A program made the position numbers and the translations under genes. From Gordius sp. MW1 (Eukaryota; Nematomorpha; Gordioida; Gordea; Gordiidae), in NCBI GenBank assembly GCA_964036665.1, contig OZ038533.1, positions 6,408,413 through 6,472,412 of the forward strand: 64,000 nucleotides of DNA. The letters run 5' to 3'. Positions 1-10,727 of the stretch are shown piece by piece; position 1 is the first letter of the stretch; every line of letters begins with the position of its first letter. The notes below the pieces were generated by a model. That model was not told the origin of the DNA, did not search any database, and was given only the letters and a program-made list of their open reading frames with translations.

Positions 1-776
1 AAAATCGACTCAAACACGCAGCCGATATACTATTCCTATACCTGTCCACGCCCGTGCCACCAAAAGCCTAAGCACTCCTAGAAGCACTGGGGGTGCTAAA
101 CTACTTCTACTACAATCTTACGGGCATGCCAAAACTCTTCACCACCTTCTACGCTATATCAACCGGACAAGGGACTAGCCACGACAGACCAGCGGCATCC
201 ATGAAACTGCAAGGATGCCTGGCGCTTCTAAACCAAGTGGTGCCGCTTTACCGAGAACATGACACAACAATCTATGCGGACGCATCGGATACGCACATTG
301 GCATCGCCTGGGAAAACGTAAAATTTTCCGTGTCATTCGCCACAGCTGCGCAAGCCATCGGCCTGGAGTGGGTTAACACAAACCATATAACGGCAACTGA
401 AACCCTCGCCGCGATATACGCGTACCTCCATGCCGTCCACAATGTGTTCCGATACCCAAAAGTCTTTACCGACTCCATGACCCCCTATTTTGTCCTAAAG
501 AAAGGCGGCTCTAACTCACCAGGGGTAGAAAAGATAATCGCCTACTTTGTAGCCTCGTACGACGTTTCGCATCTGCTAAGGTTACATTTCAACCTGAGAT
601 GGGTATCCACTACGGAAAACCCGGCAGACGAGCCATCACGCACCTTCATAACAGTACCTCGTTACTCCGTACCTCCACAACTGCCCAACATCGATGAGCT
701 AAACCTATTAGAAATCGGGAATGAAGAGGAAGAAATAGACCTGAATTTTTGGGAAAGCGAAATACTCGAGAGCTGA
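1..776 (+). pseudogene. Retroelement copy A: end of reverse transcriptase plus RNase H
   Basis: This is the 3' part of a retroelement pol gene that enters from the left edge. It begins in the thumb/connection region after the RT and runs through an RNase H-like domain. Visible motifs are YADASDTHIGIAW (first catalytic Asp), ATETLAAIYAYLHA (Glu), FTDSM (Asp) and the terminal NPADEPSR. A stop codon at 69-71 (AAAGCCTAA, where copies B-D have TAC) interrupts the frame; after it the frame is open to the TGA at 774-776. Copies B, C and D in this window encode the same protein, so the family is multicopy. No integrase follows RNase H; terminal non-coding sequence starts at once. The RT type looks closest to DIRS-like or other pararetrovirus-like pol by eye, but this is not settled. 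Confidence 0.85.
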
Positions 777-1183
777 GGGGAAAACAAAACAAGAAATCCC
801 CCGAGCACGTGACCGTGCACTCTATAAACGCGACACATCACATTCACCGCATTCGCTTCTTTTTCTGTTCCACACGTTTACGCTTTCTGCCCCCTCTTTT
901 ACCAAATCAATCAATCTGGGAGAAGGGTTAGGCCCTTCTCCCAGATCCCCTGGTTACACAATTGTTTCACTAGGGGCGTTTATTTACCCAATAATACAAC
1001 AACTACTACCATACATATGCATTATAAAAAGCGAAATTTTAGAGTAAAGTGCGAGTGGTAAAAGAGGGGGCAGAAAGCGTAAACGTGTGGAACAGAAAAA
1101 GAAGCGAATGCGGTGAATGTGATGTGTCACGTTTATATAGTGCACGGTCACGTGCTCGGGGGATTTCTTATTTTGTTTTCCCC
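777..1183. repeat. Tail-to-tail terminal regions of retroelement copies A and B
   Basis: The 3' terminal region of copy A (777-903) runs into the complete terminal region of copy B in the opposite orientation (about 910-1183). Copy A's end stops after CCCCCTCTTTTACC, about 130 bp short of the full terminus seen after copy D. The join carries the palindromic terminus ATCTGGGAGAAGGG / CCCTTCTCCCAGAT (916-948), a 14-bp stem with a 5-nt loop. Both terminal regions contain a CACGTG box, and copy B has the TATA-like motif on the minus strand. The result is an inverted repeat whose arms continue into the pol sequences on each side. Confidence 0.75.
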
Positions 1184-3108
1184 TCAGCTCTCGAGTATTT
1201 CGCTTTCCCAAAAATTCAGGTCTATTTCTTCCTCTTCATTCCCGATTTCTAATAGGTTTAGCTCATCAATGTTGGGCAGTTGTGGAGGTACGGAGTAACG
1301 AGGTACTGTTATGAAGGTGCGTGATGGCTCGTCTGCCGGGTTGTGGATACCCATCTCAGGTTGAAATGTAACCTTGGCAGATGCGAAACGTAGTACGAGG
1401 CTACAAAGTAGGCGATTATCTTTTCTACCACTAATAAGTTAGAGCCGCCTTTCTTTAGGACAAAATAGGCGGTCATGGAGTCGGTAAAGACTTTTGGGTA
1501 TCGGAACCCAGTGTGGACGGCATGGAGGTACGCGTATATCGCGGCAAGGGTTTCAGTTGCCGTTATATGGTTTGTGTTAACCCAGTCCAGGCCGATGGCT
1601 TGCGCAGCTGTGGAGAATGACACGGAAAATTTTACGTTTTCCCAGGCGATGCCAATGTGCGTATCCGATGCGTCCGCATAGATTGTTGTGTCATGTTCTC
1701 GGTAAAGCGGCACCACTTGGTTTAGAAGCGCAAGGCATCCTTGCAGTTTCATGGATGCCGCTGGTCTGTCGTGGCTAGTCCCTTGTCCGGTTGATATAGC
1801 GTAGAAGGTGGTGAAGAGTTTTGGCATGCCCGTAAGATTGTAGTAGACGTAGTTTAGCACCCCCAGTGCTTCTAGGAGTGCGTAGGCTTTTGGTGGCACG
1901 GGCGTGGATAGGTATAGGAATAGTATATCGGCTGCGTGTTTGAGTCGATTTTGTGTTTCCTTGGTGCATTTGATCGAGTGAGTCGAAATCAAGAGACATC
2001 CCCAGGTATTTGATTCTGGTTTCAGCTGATGTGGAGGACTTGTGTGTGTTAATTGTAAGGCCCGGTCGCTAATTGGGCGATGTTTCCCAGATCGTTTATC
2101 ACGTCGTCTTCGTCTCTGGCAAAAATGAGGATATCGTCAAGATATACGTTGTAGTTGCAACGTGTCACAGCCGCTTTGACCAAGTCGGCTACTATCGTTT
2201 GTAACACGTATGGAGAGAAGGATGCTCCCATGGGGAGAACGTTGTATTGGTAGTATTTACCCCTCCACTTGTAACCGCAATATGGTTTATAATTTTTGTG
2301 GAGGGGTATGCTGAAGAACGCCGCCTTTAGATCGATCTTGGCGGCGTAATTAGCGGTGGCTAATTGCTTGGCTGTCAACGGGATAGTCGCCAATTTAACT
2401 GGTAGATGGTGGAAATTTCTTGAAGCTTCCGACATGTCAGTAATAACTCGGGCGTCCCCGTTGCTCTTAGCGATGAAGAAAGTTGCGGAAGTGACGGCGA
2501 GCGCTTGCGTCTCGGAAACAACTCCCGATTCTTTCATCGTAGTGTAGTAGCTTGGGCTGCCTTTAGAAATACACCCCCATCTCTAAGGCTTGAATAAGCC
2601 GCCGTTAGTTCTGATTTTCTCTAAGTTAAGAGGGGGTTTGAACCCGTCGAATGCAACCTTGAGGGTGAATGGAGACATCATTGGGTGAGGTTTCAACCTT
2701 GTCGTTTGGATGTCTAGAAGGCCTATAGGTTTTTTGTTTGTGGACTCTTTTCCCCATTGGAACAAGGCCTTGTGGTTATTAACGAGCGATGGTAATAGCC
2801 CTGATCCATGGTCAACGTCGAGAGGCTCGTCATTCGGGTTGACTCTGTCTGCCGCGTCTGGCGGCGGTACCGGGTAGGTACGTGGTGGCAGCGGGTCCGG
2901 TTGTGTTGGACCCGGGTTGTCAGATGGTTGTGGAGGCGAAAATATCAGTCGGCGAGTCTCCCTCAAAAAGTTAGTTATCTGACGCCACCATCTGGGAGAC
3001 TGGATATTTTGATCGCCGTCAGGGGTCGGTTCGCCCGAAGGCCCGTAACCCCATTGTTGTACTGTACGTTTCAGAAGTTTACGTACGAAACCATTGAAAA
3101 TTTGGGTG
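1184..3108 (-). pseudogene. Retroelement copy B: pol (RT-RNase H), broken
   Basis: This is the same pol as copies A, C and D, read on the minus strand from about 3108 down to the stop at 1184-1186. Order: a proline-rich linker (PPQPSDNPGPTQPDP), an RT with IDLKAAFFSIPLHK (motif A Asp) and YLDDILIFARDED (YLDD box), then RNase H with YADASDTHIGIAW. The frame is broken by small deletions: near 2065 the GLTINTHKS region is damaged, near 1990 the frame shifts, and near 1345 six bases are missing in the NPADEPSR region. The copy is 5'-truncated: the sequence leaves the family at about 3090-3108, just inside the gag/pol junction, so gag is missing. Non-functional. Confidence 0.85.
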
Positions 3109-3704
3109 GGGAAGTCCTAAGGCGCAGCAACTTAATTTAATTTAATTAAAGATTATGTATATATTAACTCAGAAATTTTTTTATGAAAAGCTATTGATAT
3201 TAAAATTTTACAACGCATCTTGTTATTCAAAAATAAAAATTATGAGTATTAATATTACTTTATTTTAGAAGATTTTTACCCTCATAATCAATATTCTTCA
3301 TAGATATATTACCGGGAATTGTTGAGAGAACATTAATATTACGATTTAATAGCAGAAAAGAAGGTATAAGGTTTCATGACTAAATTATATTAAAATTTAC
3401 CAACGCATCTTATAGTTAGCTAATATGAAAACATTTTCATCCTTTGACATTAACATTTATGGCAAAAAGACTAGTGGCAAAATAGTATTGATTAATGAAT
3501 ATTCAAAATTTAAATTTGAGTTTATTGTATATTAGATCTATAAAAAGAGATTTATTTTCTTTTTAAAAAGTAGAAATTTACCAGCATTTTAAATTTTTGC
3601 TGTATATAAAAAACGGACAGGAAATGACATTTTTTCAAAATACATAAAACTATTAAGTCATTTAGTGATGACAGTAAAAAAATAACTAAAAAACGGGGGA
3701 AAAA
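3109..3704. other. AT-rich stretch, no gene seen
   Basis: The sequence is very AT-rich with many stops in all frames. Short poly-A/T runs are present, but I see no coding, RNA or terminal-repeat signal. Confidence 0.6.
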
Positions 3705-3712
3705 CTTTGCAG

Positions 3713-3914
3713 TAGTGTTGTAAAAATGGCTGGGTTTTGTTTGGTAGACCTTTAGTTTTGGTCGACTGTACATAAACAGACCAAGGGTTTTTTAATATGT
3801 ATTTCTAGTCGACCTCAAGGCTTAGTCTAGATTTAAAAAACAGACCAGAGTCGACCGTTAGTCTTAGTTGAACCAAAGGTCGACCAAAAAAACCCGACCG
3901 TCTTTACAACACTA
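3713..3914. mobile_element. hAT-type MITE, 202 bp, 8-bp TSD
   Basis: The element starts TAGTGTTGTAAAAATGG and ends with the matching inverse (CCGTCTTTACAACACTA). It is flanked by an exact 8-bp duplication CTTTGCAG (3705-3712 and 3915-3922). An 8-bp TSD and a TAGTG terminus fit the hAT superfamily. The interior holds no ORF but is unusually rich in GTCGAC/GGTCGACC motifs in both orientations, giving it strong foldback potential. Confidence 0.85.
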
Positions 3915-3922
3915 CTTTGCAG

Positions 3923-5699
3923 TATATTTTAAGAGTGCAATCTAGAACTAGAAACTTTAATTTATCATCATCGTTTTTTTCGCATAACAAAATAAAGAAA
4001 TAGTGGACGCTGCCAAAATTAAATTTTCTGGGAGCTTAGCACTACAATTATAATCTTTTAAAATATCCAACCAAATTATTTCTCCAAAATTTATGCGGTA
4101 TGATAATTTTTTTTGATACCGGTTAAATAGTTTAAAAATCTTGAAAATGCCTACTTGAGGGAGAAAGAAGCATTTTCATCAACTTGTAAACTAGCTACGG
4201 GGTGCCTCGTTATCCGTGGCGCTTGACATTTACTTTTACTATTAATGCTGGATTGCTTCGTTTCATTATTTGGCTTGGCGCTTTCTTTGACCACTATACA
4301 AATTTACACAATATTTTATAAACTATTTATATAAATTTACAACGTTAAAATAATAAATAATTTTAAAATGCTGAAACCAATAGAAAACAGTGTCGTCTAT
4401 TGACTGACAACCATCATTGGTGACAAATCATGATGTAGAAAATGGCACTAACTATCCAAAATTTTCTTAATTTCTGGCAAACATAAGGAGGCCTTAATTT
4501 AAACAGAAATGGTAGTTAGGTTTTAAAGTCTAAGCTAATACCATAGACTAGATAGACTGCTAACTTTAAATAAGTGAACCCATTTCTGCCATTTAGAAAT
4601 GTGCACAAATAAGGGAAGGACATCTAGATTATGATAAATTTGGGTTTAGGACGAAATAAAAAACTATTGAAGTTAAACATTCAAAAAGCGTTTTAAAATA
4701 TATATCATTTACAAAATTCATAAAAGTAAAGCAATTTAGTGCCATTTGCATTTAATTAAGTAATTATTTATCAAAATTCGTTTTAACTCATCAACTAATT
4801 AGGAAGGTAAATTAACTTTTTTGTTTGAACAATGGGATACACTGCAGATAGACATGGGAGATAGTTAAATTCAAAATGATGGATTAAGTGGTACAAATTT
4901 TGATTCAGTTGCAATTGACAAAAAAGCAAAAAACAAATAAATGTCTACGAAAATGCATTTGTCGATTTAAATGTGTGCATCCAACTCTAACCCTAACCTA
5001 AAACCCCGACCTAAAAAACTAACCCTAGCGTTTTCGTCTCTGTAAACCCCTCTCAAGGAGCATTTTCGTTAAATATTCATAGACATTCATAGACATTTTG
5101 TCAGTTAAACTTTGGTCGAATGCATCGATACCCAAATTTTACCATATGAAACATATGGTAAACCCCTATGGATAAAAACCATTATAAAAATAATAAAATA
5201 AATATCACCAAGGCAACCAGCTCATTTTTGCAAATTTCCAATAAATATAATGACAGAATACCTAAACTTTTAATGAATATTGACAAAACATTTGTAGTAT
5301 ACAGGGTAAAACACTCCATATAAATATTTTTATAATCTCACATTGTGACTAGCTCAAGAGAAATAAAGTGTTTTAGAATTTTCGAATGATAAAATTATGG
5401 TTTCAAAAACCTGGTTTATTCACTGTGACCTTGCACCACCTTGAAAAGATGACATTTTTATGACCATTGTTGTGGATCTGACAAATGTAAAATCCTTCAT
5501 CTTCGACCCTTAAAATAAAATAATTTATATATTTATTATTTTTATTTGTCATAAATCCTCAAATTCATAAAGAATTTCTATTCGAAATTAAAAAGGAAAA
5601 TGTTAGGACAAAAATTAAATTGCTTTGCAATTTACGGACTAACTTTTGATGAAAAATGTCCTGTCCTGTCCCATCCTCACCTTTGGTTTATAATGAAAA
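3923..5699. other. AT-rich stretch, no gene seen
   Basis: No convincing ORF is visible. Around 4988-5030 there are a few CTAACCCTAACC telomere-like units followed by decayed copies. Around 5155 there is a short palindrome ACCATATGAAACATATGGT. Nothing else is recognised. Confidence 0.5.
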
Positions 5700-6250
5700 A
5701 TTACAATTAAAATATATTTGCCCCGAAATAAAAACTTGCTAATGCCCGCTGGTTGGCTTTTTCTGACACCGCCAGAGGCCAAATTCCGTTTTCATTTTTG
5801 TGCCTCGACTGATTACTTTATCAGTCTTAACCGATAGTTTTTATAATGGGGAACTAGGCTAGAATTTTGTCTAAATATAAATGATGACCGTTGTTTATTT
5901 TGTCTGACCCCGGACAAACACCTTTTTAACATTTCTGGGCCTAATTGATTATTGTTGTAACTTGCTATTTCTCTTTATCTTGGTCGAATTTGTTGATTTA
6001 CGCGGTTGGCTTAATCCCCTTAAAGGACATAACGACAATCTGACCCCGGCCACAGGGCAAAATCCATTTTTATTCTCGGTGCTTACCTTTGTAAATCTTG
6101 TTTATTAAGGCTTCCTCCACTAAGTACTTTATAATAGAGAACCACAAGTCTGGCTAAATCTTTGCCTAAAAACAAATGATGACCGCTATTTGCATTTTTG
6201 TATGACTCCGGCCAAATGCCAAACATCATTTATAGTTTGGGCCCTAAATG
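5700..6250. repeat. Dispersed repeat with TGACCCCGGCCA units
   Basis: Four diverged units each run from a TCTGACNCCGGCCANAGGCC-like segment to AATGATGACCGNTGTTT, about 150 bp apart. Related units recur in both MULE arms (around 24060-24160 and 25950-26250 on the left, with mirror copies at 35150-35450 and 37240-37340 on the right). No coding capacity is seen. Confidence 0.6.
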
Positions 6251-6257
6251 ATTATTA

Positions 6258-7256
6258 ATTGCCATGCAATTTATGGGCTCGATTTTTGTTGTCCGTCCGT
6301 CCGTCAAGTAATTACACAGGCTTTCAACTTTCTGACTTGCAGTGCAGGTTCAATCCCCGGAGAGGACAACAGTTTTTTTTAATTAAATTAAAATTTTTTG
6401 TTAATACCATTGATAATATTACCTTTTGCCGTCCGCTGGCTACTGACCAATGAAAAAATAAACATTTGCCAAATTGTGATTCGAAATTTTAATTTTTTTG
6501 CTTTTATCAGGTTAACATTGATAATTACCCTATGCCCGTCAATCCTCCAACGTTCTTACACCGTCTTTCAATTTCTGACTTGCTGGTTCAATCCCCGGAG
6601 AGGACAAATTTTTTTTTATTAATTAAATTAATATTTTGTTCTTGTTAACACCATTGATAATATGACTTTTTGGCCGTCCGCTGGCTACTGACCAATGAAA
6701 AAATGACCATTGGCCAAATTGTGATTTGAAATTTTTTTTATTCGTTTTTGAATTGGTATATTAGGTTAACATTGATAATGACACTATGCCCTCCCCTACA
6801 AGGGCCTATGCTTCTACTAATATGGGTCCCTGTGCCCCCCACCCACAAAAGCCTATGCCTCTACTGATGTGGGTTCGAATCCCGGAGAGGACAAATTTTT
6901 TTTAATTTTTTTTTTAAATTAAAATATTGTTCTTGTTAATACCATTAATAATATAACTTTTGACCGTCCGCTGGCTACTGGCCAATAAAAAAATAACCAT
7001 TAGCTAAAGTGAGATTAATATCTATTTTTTTTTCTTGATTATAATTATAGGCTAGTTATTTGACTGTCTGCTAACCATTAGATAAGATCACCACTGGCCA
7101 AAGTGATGGAACATTTGTATAAATAATTAACTACTCATTTTGCATGTAATACCACCCTATAGGCATTCTCGCTCCTTCCCACCTTTCTTGCCCATAAATT
7201 GCATAGCAAATATGCTACTTTTATACGGAGTATAGATGAGTTTCTTTCCCCCTTCC
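6258..7256. repeat. Repeat block 1: ~110-130 bp units with B-box-like motifs
   Basis: The block starts GCAATTTATGGGCTCG followed by GTCCGTCCGTCC. It then repeats a unit of the form TTGATAATATGACTTTT, GGCCGTCCGCTGGCT, GACCAATGAAAAAATGACCATTGGCC, ATTCGAAATTTTTTT. Interspersed are GGTTCAATCCCCGGAGAGG and GGTTCGAATCCCGGAGAGG (about 6580-6600 and 6870-6890), which match a tRNA-type B box and are followed by poly-T. The block ends with the ATGCTACTTTTATACGGAGTATAGATGAG segment just before retroelement copy C, and the same ending closes blocks 2 and 3. The copy C/D pair appears to have inserted into this repeat. Confidence 0.7.
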
Positions 7257-7538
7257 CTTCCCCTTCAATAAATCTGGGAGAAGGGTTAGGCCCTTCTTCC
7301 AGATCCCCGGGTTACGCAATTGTTTCACCAGGGGCGTTTATTTACCCAATAATACAACAACTACTACCATACATATGCATTATAAAAAGCGAAATTTTAG
7401 AGTAAAGTGCGAGTGGTAAAAGAGGGGGCAGAAAGCGACGTGTGGAACAGAAAAAGAAGCGAATGCGGTGAATGTGATGTGTCGCGTTTATATAGTGCAC
7501 GGTCACGTGCTAGGGGGATTTCTTGTTTTGTTTTCCCC

Positions 7539-9838
7539 TCAGCTCTCGAGTATTTCGCTTTCCCAAAAATTCAGGTCTATTTCTTCCTCTTCATTCCAGA
7601 TTTCTAATAGGTTTAGCTCATCGATGTTGGGCAGTTGTGGAGGTACGGAGTAACGAGGTACTGTTATAAAGGTGCGTGATGGCTCGTCTGCCGAATTTTC
7701 CGTAGTGGATACCCATCTCAGGTTGAAATGTAACCTTAGCAGATGCGAAACATCGTACGAGGCTACAAAGTAGGCGATTATCTTTTCTATCACTGGTTAG
7801 TTAGAGCCGCCTTTCTTTAGGACAAAATAGGCGGTCATGGAGTCGGTAAAGACTTTTGGGTATCGGAACCCATTGTGGACGGCATGGGGGTACGCGTATA
7901 TCGCGGCGAGGGTTACAGTTGCCGTTATATGGTTTGTGTTAACCCAGTCCAGGCCGATGGCTTGCGCAGCTGTGGCGAATGACACGAAAATTTTACGTTT
8001 TCTCAGGCGATGCCAATGTGCGTATCCGATGCGTCCGCATTCTTGGGCTGCCTTTAAAGATACACCCCCATCTCTCGGGCTTGAATAAGCCGCCGTTAGT
8101 TCTGGAGGTACGGAGTAACGAGGTACTGTTATGAAGGTGCGTGATGGCTCATCTGCCGGGTTTTCCGTAGTGGATACCCATCTCAGGTTGAAATGTAACC
8201 TTAGCAGATGCGAAACGTCGTACGAGGCTACAAAGTAGGCGATTATCTTTTCTACCACTGGTGAGTTAGAGCCGCCTTTCTTTAGGACAAAATAGGCGGT
8301 CATGGAGTCGGTAAAGACTTTTGGGTATCGGAACCCATTGTGGACGGCATGGAAGTTGCCGTTATATGGTTTGTGTTAACCCAGTCCAGGCCGATGGCTT
8401 GCGCAGCTGTGGCGAATGACACGGAAAATTTTACGTTTTCCCAGGCGATGCCAATGTGCGTATCCGATGCGTCCGCATAGATTGTTGTGTCGTTTTCTCG
8501 GTAAAGCGGCACCACTTGGTTTAGAAGCGCCAGGCATCCTTGCAGCTTCATGGATGCCGCTGGTCTGTCGTGGCTAGTCCCTTGTCCGGTTGATATAGCG
8601 TAGAAGGTGGTGAAGAGTTTTGGCATGCCCGTAAGATTGTAGTAGAAGTAGTTTAGCACCCCAAGTGCTTCTAGGAGTGCGTAGGCTTTTGGTGGCACGG
8701 GCGTGGATAGGTATAGGAATAGTATATCGGCTGCGTGTTTGAGTCGATTTTGTGTTTCCTTGGTGCATTTGATCGAGTGAGTTACGAAATCAAGAGACAT
8801 CCCCAGGTATTTGATTCTGGTTTCAGCTGATATGGAGGACTTATGTGTGTTAATTGTGAGGCCCCAGTCGGTCGCCAATTGGGCGATGTTTCCCAGATCG
8901 TTTATCACGTCGTCTTCGTCTCTGGCAAAAATGAGGATATCGTCAAGATATATGTTGTAGTTGCAACGTGTCACAGCCGCTTTGACCAAGTCGGCTACTA
9001 TCGTTTGTAACACGTATGGAGAGAAGGATGCTCCCATGGGGAGAACGTTGTATTGGTAGTATTTACCCCTCCACTTGTAACCGCGATATCGTTTATAATT
9101 TTTGTGGAGGGGTATGCTGAAGAACGCCGCCTTTAGATCGATCTTGGCGGCGTAATTAGCGGTGGCTAATTGCTTGGCTGTCAACGGGATAGTCGCCAAT
9201 TTAACTGGTAGATGGTGGAAGTTTCTTGAAGCTTCCGACATGTCAGTAATAACTCGGGCGTCCCCGTTGCTCTTAGCGATGAAGAAAGTTGCGGAAGTGA
9301 CGGCGAGCGCTTGCGACTCGGAAACAACTCCCGATTCTTTCATCGTAGTGTAGTAGCTTGGGCTGCCTTTAGAGATACACCCCCATCTCTCGGGCTTGAA
9401 TAAGCCGCCGTTAGTTCTGATTTTCTCTAAGTTAAGAGGGGGTTTGAACCCGTCGAATGCAACCTTGAGGGTGAATGGAGACATCATTGGGTAGGTTTCA
9501 ACCTTGTCGTTTGGATGTCTAGGGGGCCTATAGGTATTTTGTTTGTGGACTCTTTCCCCCATTGGAACAGGGCCTTGTGGTTATTAACGAGCGATGGTAA
9601 TAGCCCTGATCCATGGTCAACGTCGAGGCTCGTCATTCGGGTCGACTCTGTCTGCCGCGTCTGGCGGCGGTACCGGGTAGGTACGTGGTGGCAGCGGGTC
9701 CGGTTGTGTTGGACCCGGGTCGTCAGATGGTTGTGGGGGCGAAAATATCAGTCGGCGAGTCTCCCTCAAAAAGTTAGTTATCTGACGCCACCATCTGGGA
9801 GACTGGATATTTTGATCGCCGTCAGGGGTCGGTTCGCC
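7539..9838 (-). pseudogene. Retroelement copy C: pol (RT-RNase H) with internal duplication
   Basis: The best-preserved RT of the four copies lies on the minus strand at 8300-9562 (420 aa open). It shows TSATFFIAKSNGDARVITD, IDLKAAFFSIPLHK, NVLPMGASFSPYVLQT and the YLDDILIF catalytic box, followed by YADASDTHIGIAW of RNase H. The RNase H section is then scrambled. Its middle (FTDSMTAYFVLKKGG through NPADEPSR) is present twice, at 7539-7850 and 8100-8310, and a short RT-start segment is inserted between at about 8040-8105. The copy stops at its 5' side at 9838, without gag, where it meets the inverted terminal fragment leading to copy D. Non-functional because of the rearrangement. Confidence 0.85.
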
Positions 9839-10011
9839 GTGGAACAGAAAAAGAAGCGAATGCGGTGAATGTGATGTGTCGCGTTTATATAGTGCACGGT
9901 CACGTGCTCGGGGGATTCATTCGCATCTTTTTCTGTTCCACACGTTTACGCTTTCTGCCCCCTCTTTTACCACTCGCACTTTACTCTAAAATTTATCCGT
10001 TTCCACCCTAC
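9839..10011. promoter_or_regulatory. Terminal/leader region between copies C and D
   Basis: This is a short inverted piece of the family's terminal region, including TTTATATAG (a TATA motif on the minus strand) and CACGTG. It is followed by the plus-strand leader TTCGCATCTTTTTCTGTTCC to CTCTAAAATTT that precedes gag of copy D. The same leader sequence is found at 12719-12795 after pol, so it behaves as a terminal direct repeat of the element. Confidence 0.55.
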
Positions 10012-10727
10012 ATGACTAAACCGGCTGGAAATCGTGGGAAAGACGGGGAAACTCCACTTAGCCCTGGAAGCCTGGCTTTGGGCCCTGTCAGAGCAGGGGT
10101 TCCCGCTGAGGGCCCAAATGAGCTGATAGCACAGCTAGTGAAGTTCCAGAAGGAACAAGCCAAAACAAATCAAAAAATGGCCGAAGCGAATCAACGCCAA
10201 ATTGATGCCATGCGAGAAATGTTACAATCCTCCCTATCGGTGATGGGCTCGCTGGCAATCCGAGAAGTACCGCCAGGGACACTACAACCGGCGCTACCGC
10301 CCACTATGCAAGTCCTGGCGCCGGAGGTACCAAAGACCCCGGCCGATGTCTATGAAGACATCCTCAAACACACGCAAGGGCTGGACAACCTTCTTAAGGA
10401 CCCAGACCAAAGAATACAAAAAAGGGACAAGCACGAAGCAAAATATGCTATCGAAATGACCAAAGCATGTCCGCCACCCCACTGGAAGTCCTAACAACAC
10501 ATGACAAGCAGCTAAAGACACTGTGTTTAGCCATTAAATACAACTGGGCTACCGCAATTAAAACGGACACTAGCTGGCTAGCAGAAATTGGCTGGCAAAA
10601 TATCGATATCGAAAGGAGCGCCCCGAAATCTCCCAGGAAAACGTTTTTTCGAGGCGCTGGCAGGGGCCGAGGCAGCAAGCCGGGCCGACACTTCCAAAAG
10701 AACGCGGCCCCTGCCCCGCGTTCGTAA
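10012..10727 (+). pseudogene. Retroelement copy D: gag-like protein
   Basis: The start chosen is the ATG at 10012, right after the leader. The first frame runs to 10494; a -1/+2 shift near 10467 continues the same protein to 10727. It opens with a Pro/Gly-rich segment, then a probable coiled coil (QLVKFQKEQAKTNQKMAEAN and on), a Pro-rich hinge, and a helical section (VYEDILKHTQGLDNLLKDPD). The C-terminus is basic and Gly/Arg-rich (FFRGAGRGRGSKPGRHFQKN), typical of nucleic-acid binding. There is no CCHC zinc knuckle. By position and composition this is the capsid/gag equivalent of the pol next to it; no specific gag family is recognised. The frameshift may be a lesion or a programmed shift. 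Confidence 0.65.

Noticed and set aside
4988-5030. Telomere or subtelomeric array
   Set aside because: Only a few imperfect CCCTAA units are present; they are too short for a telomere and similar snippets occur inside MITEs.
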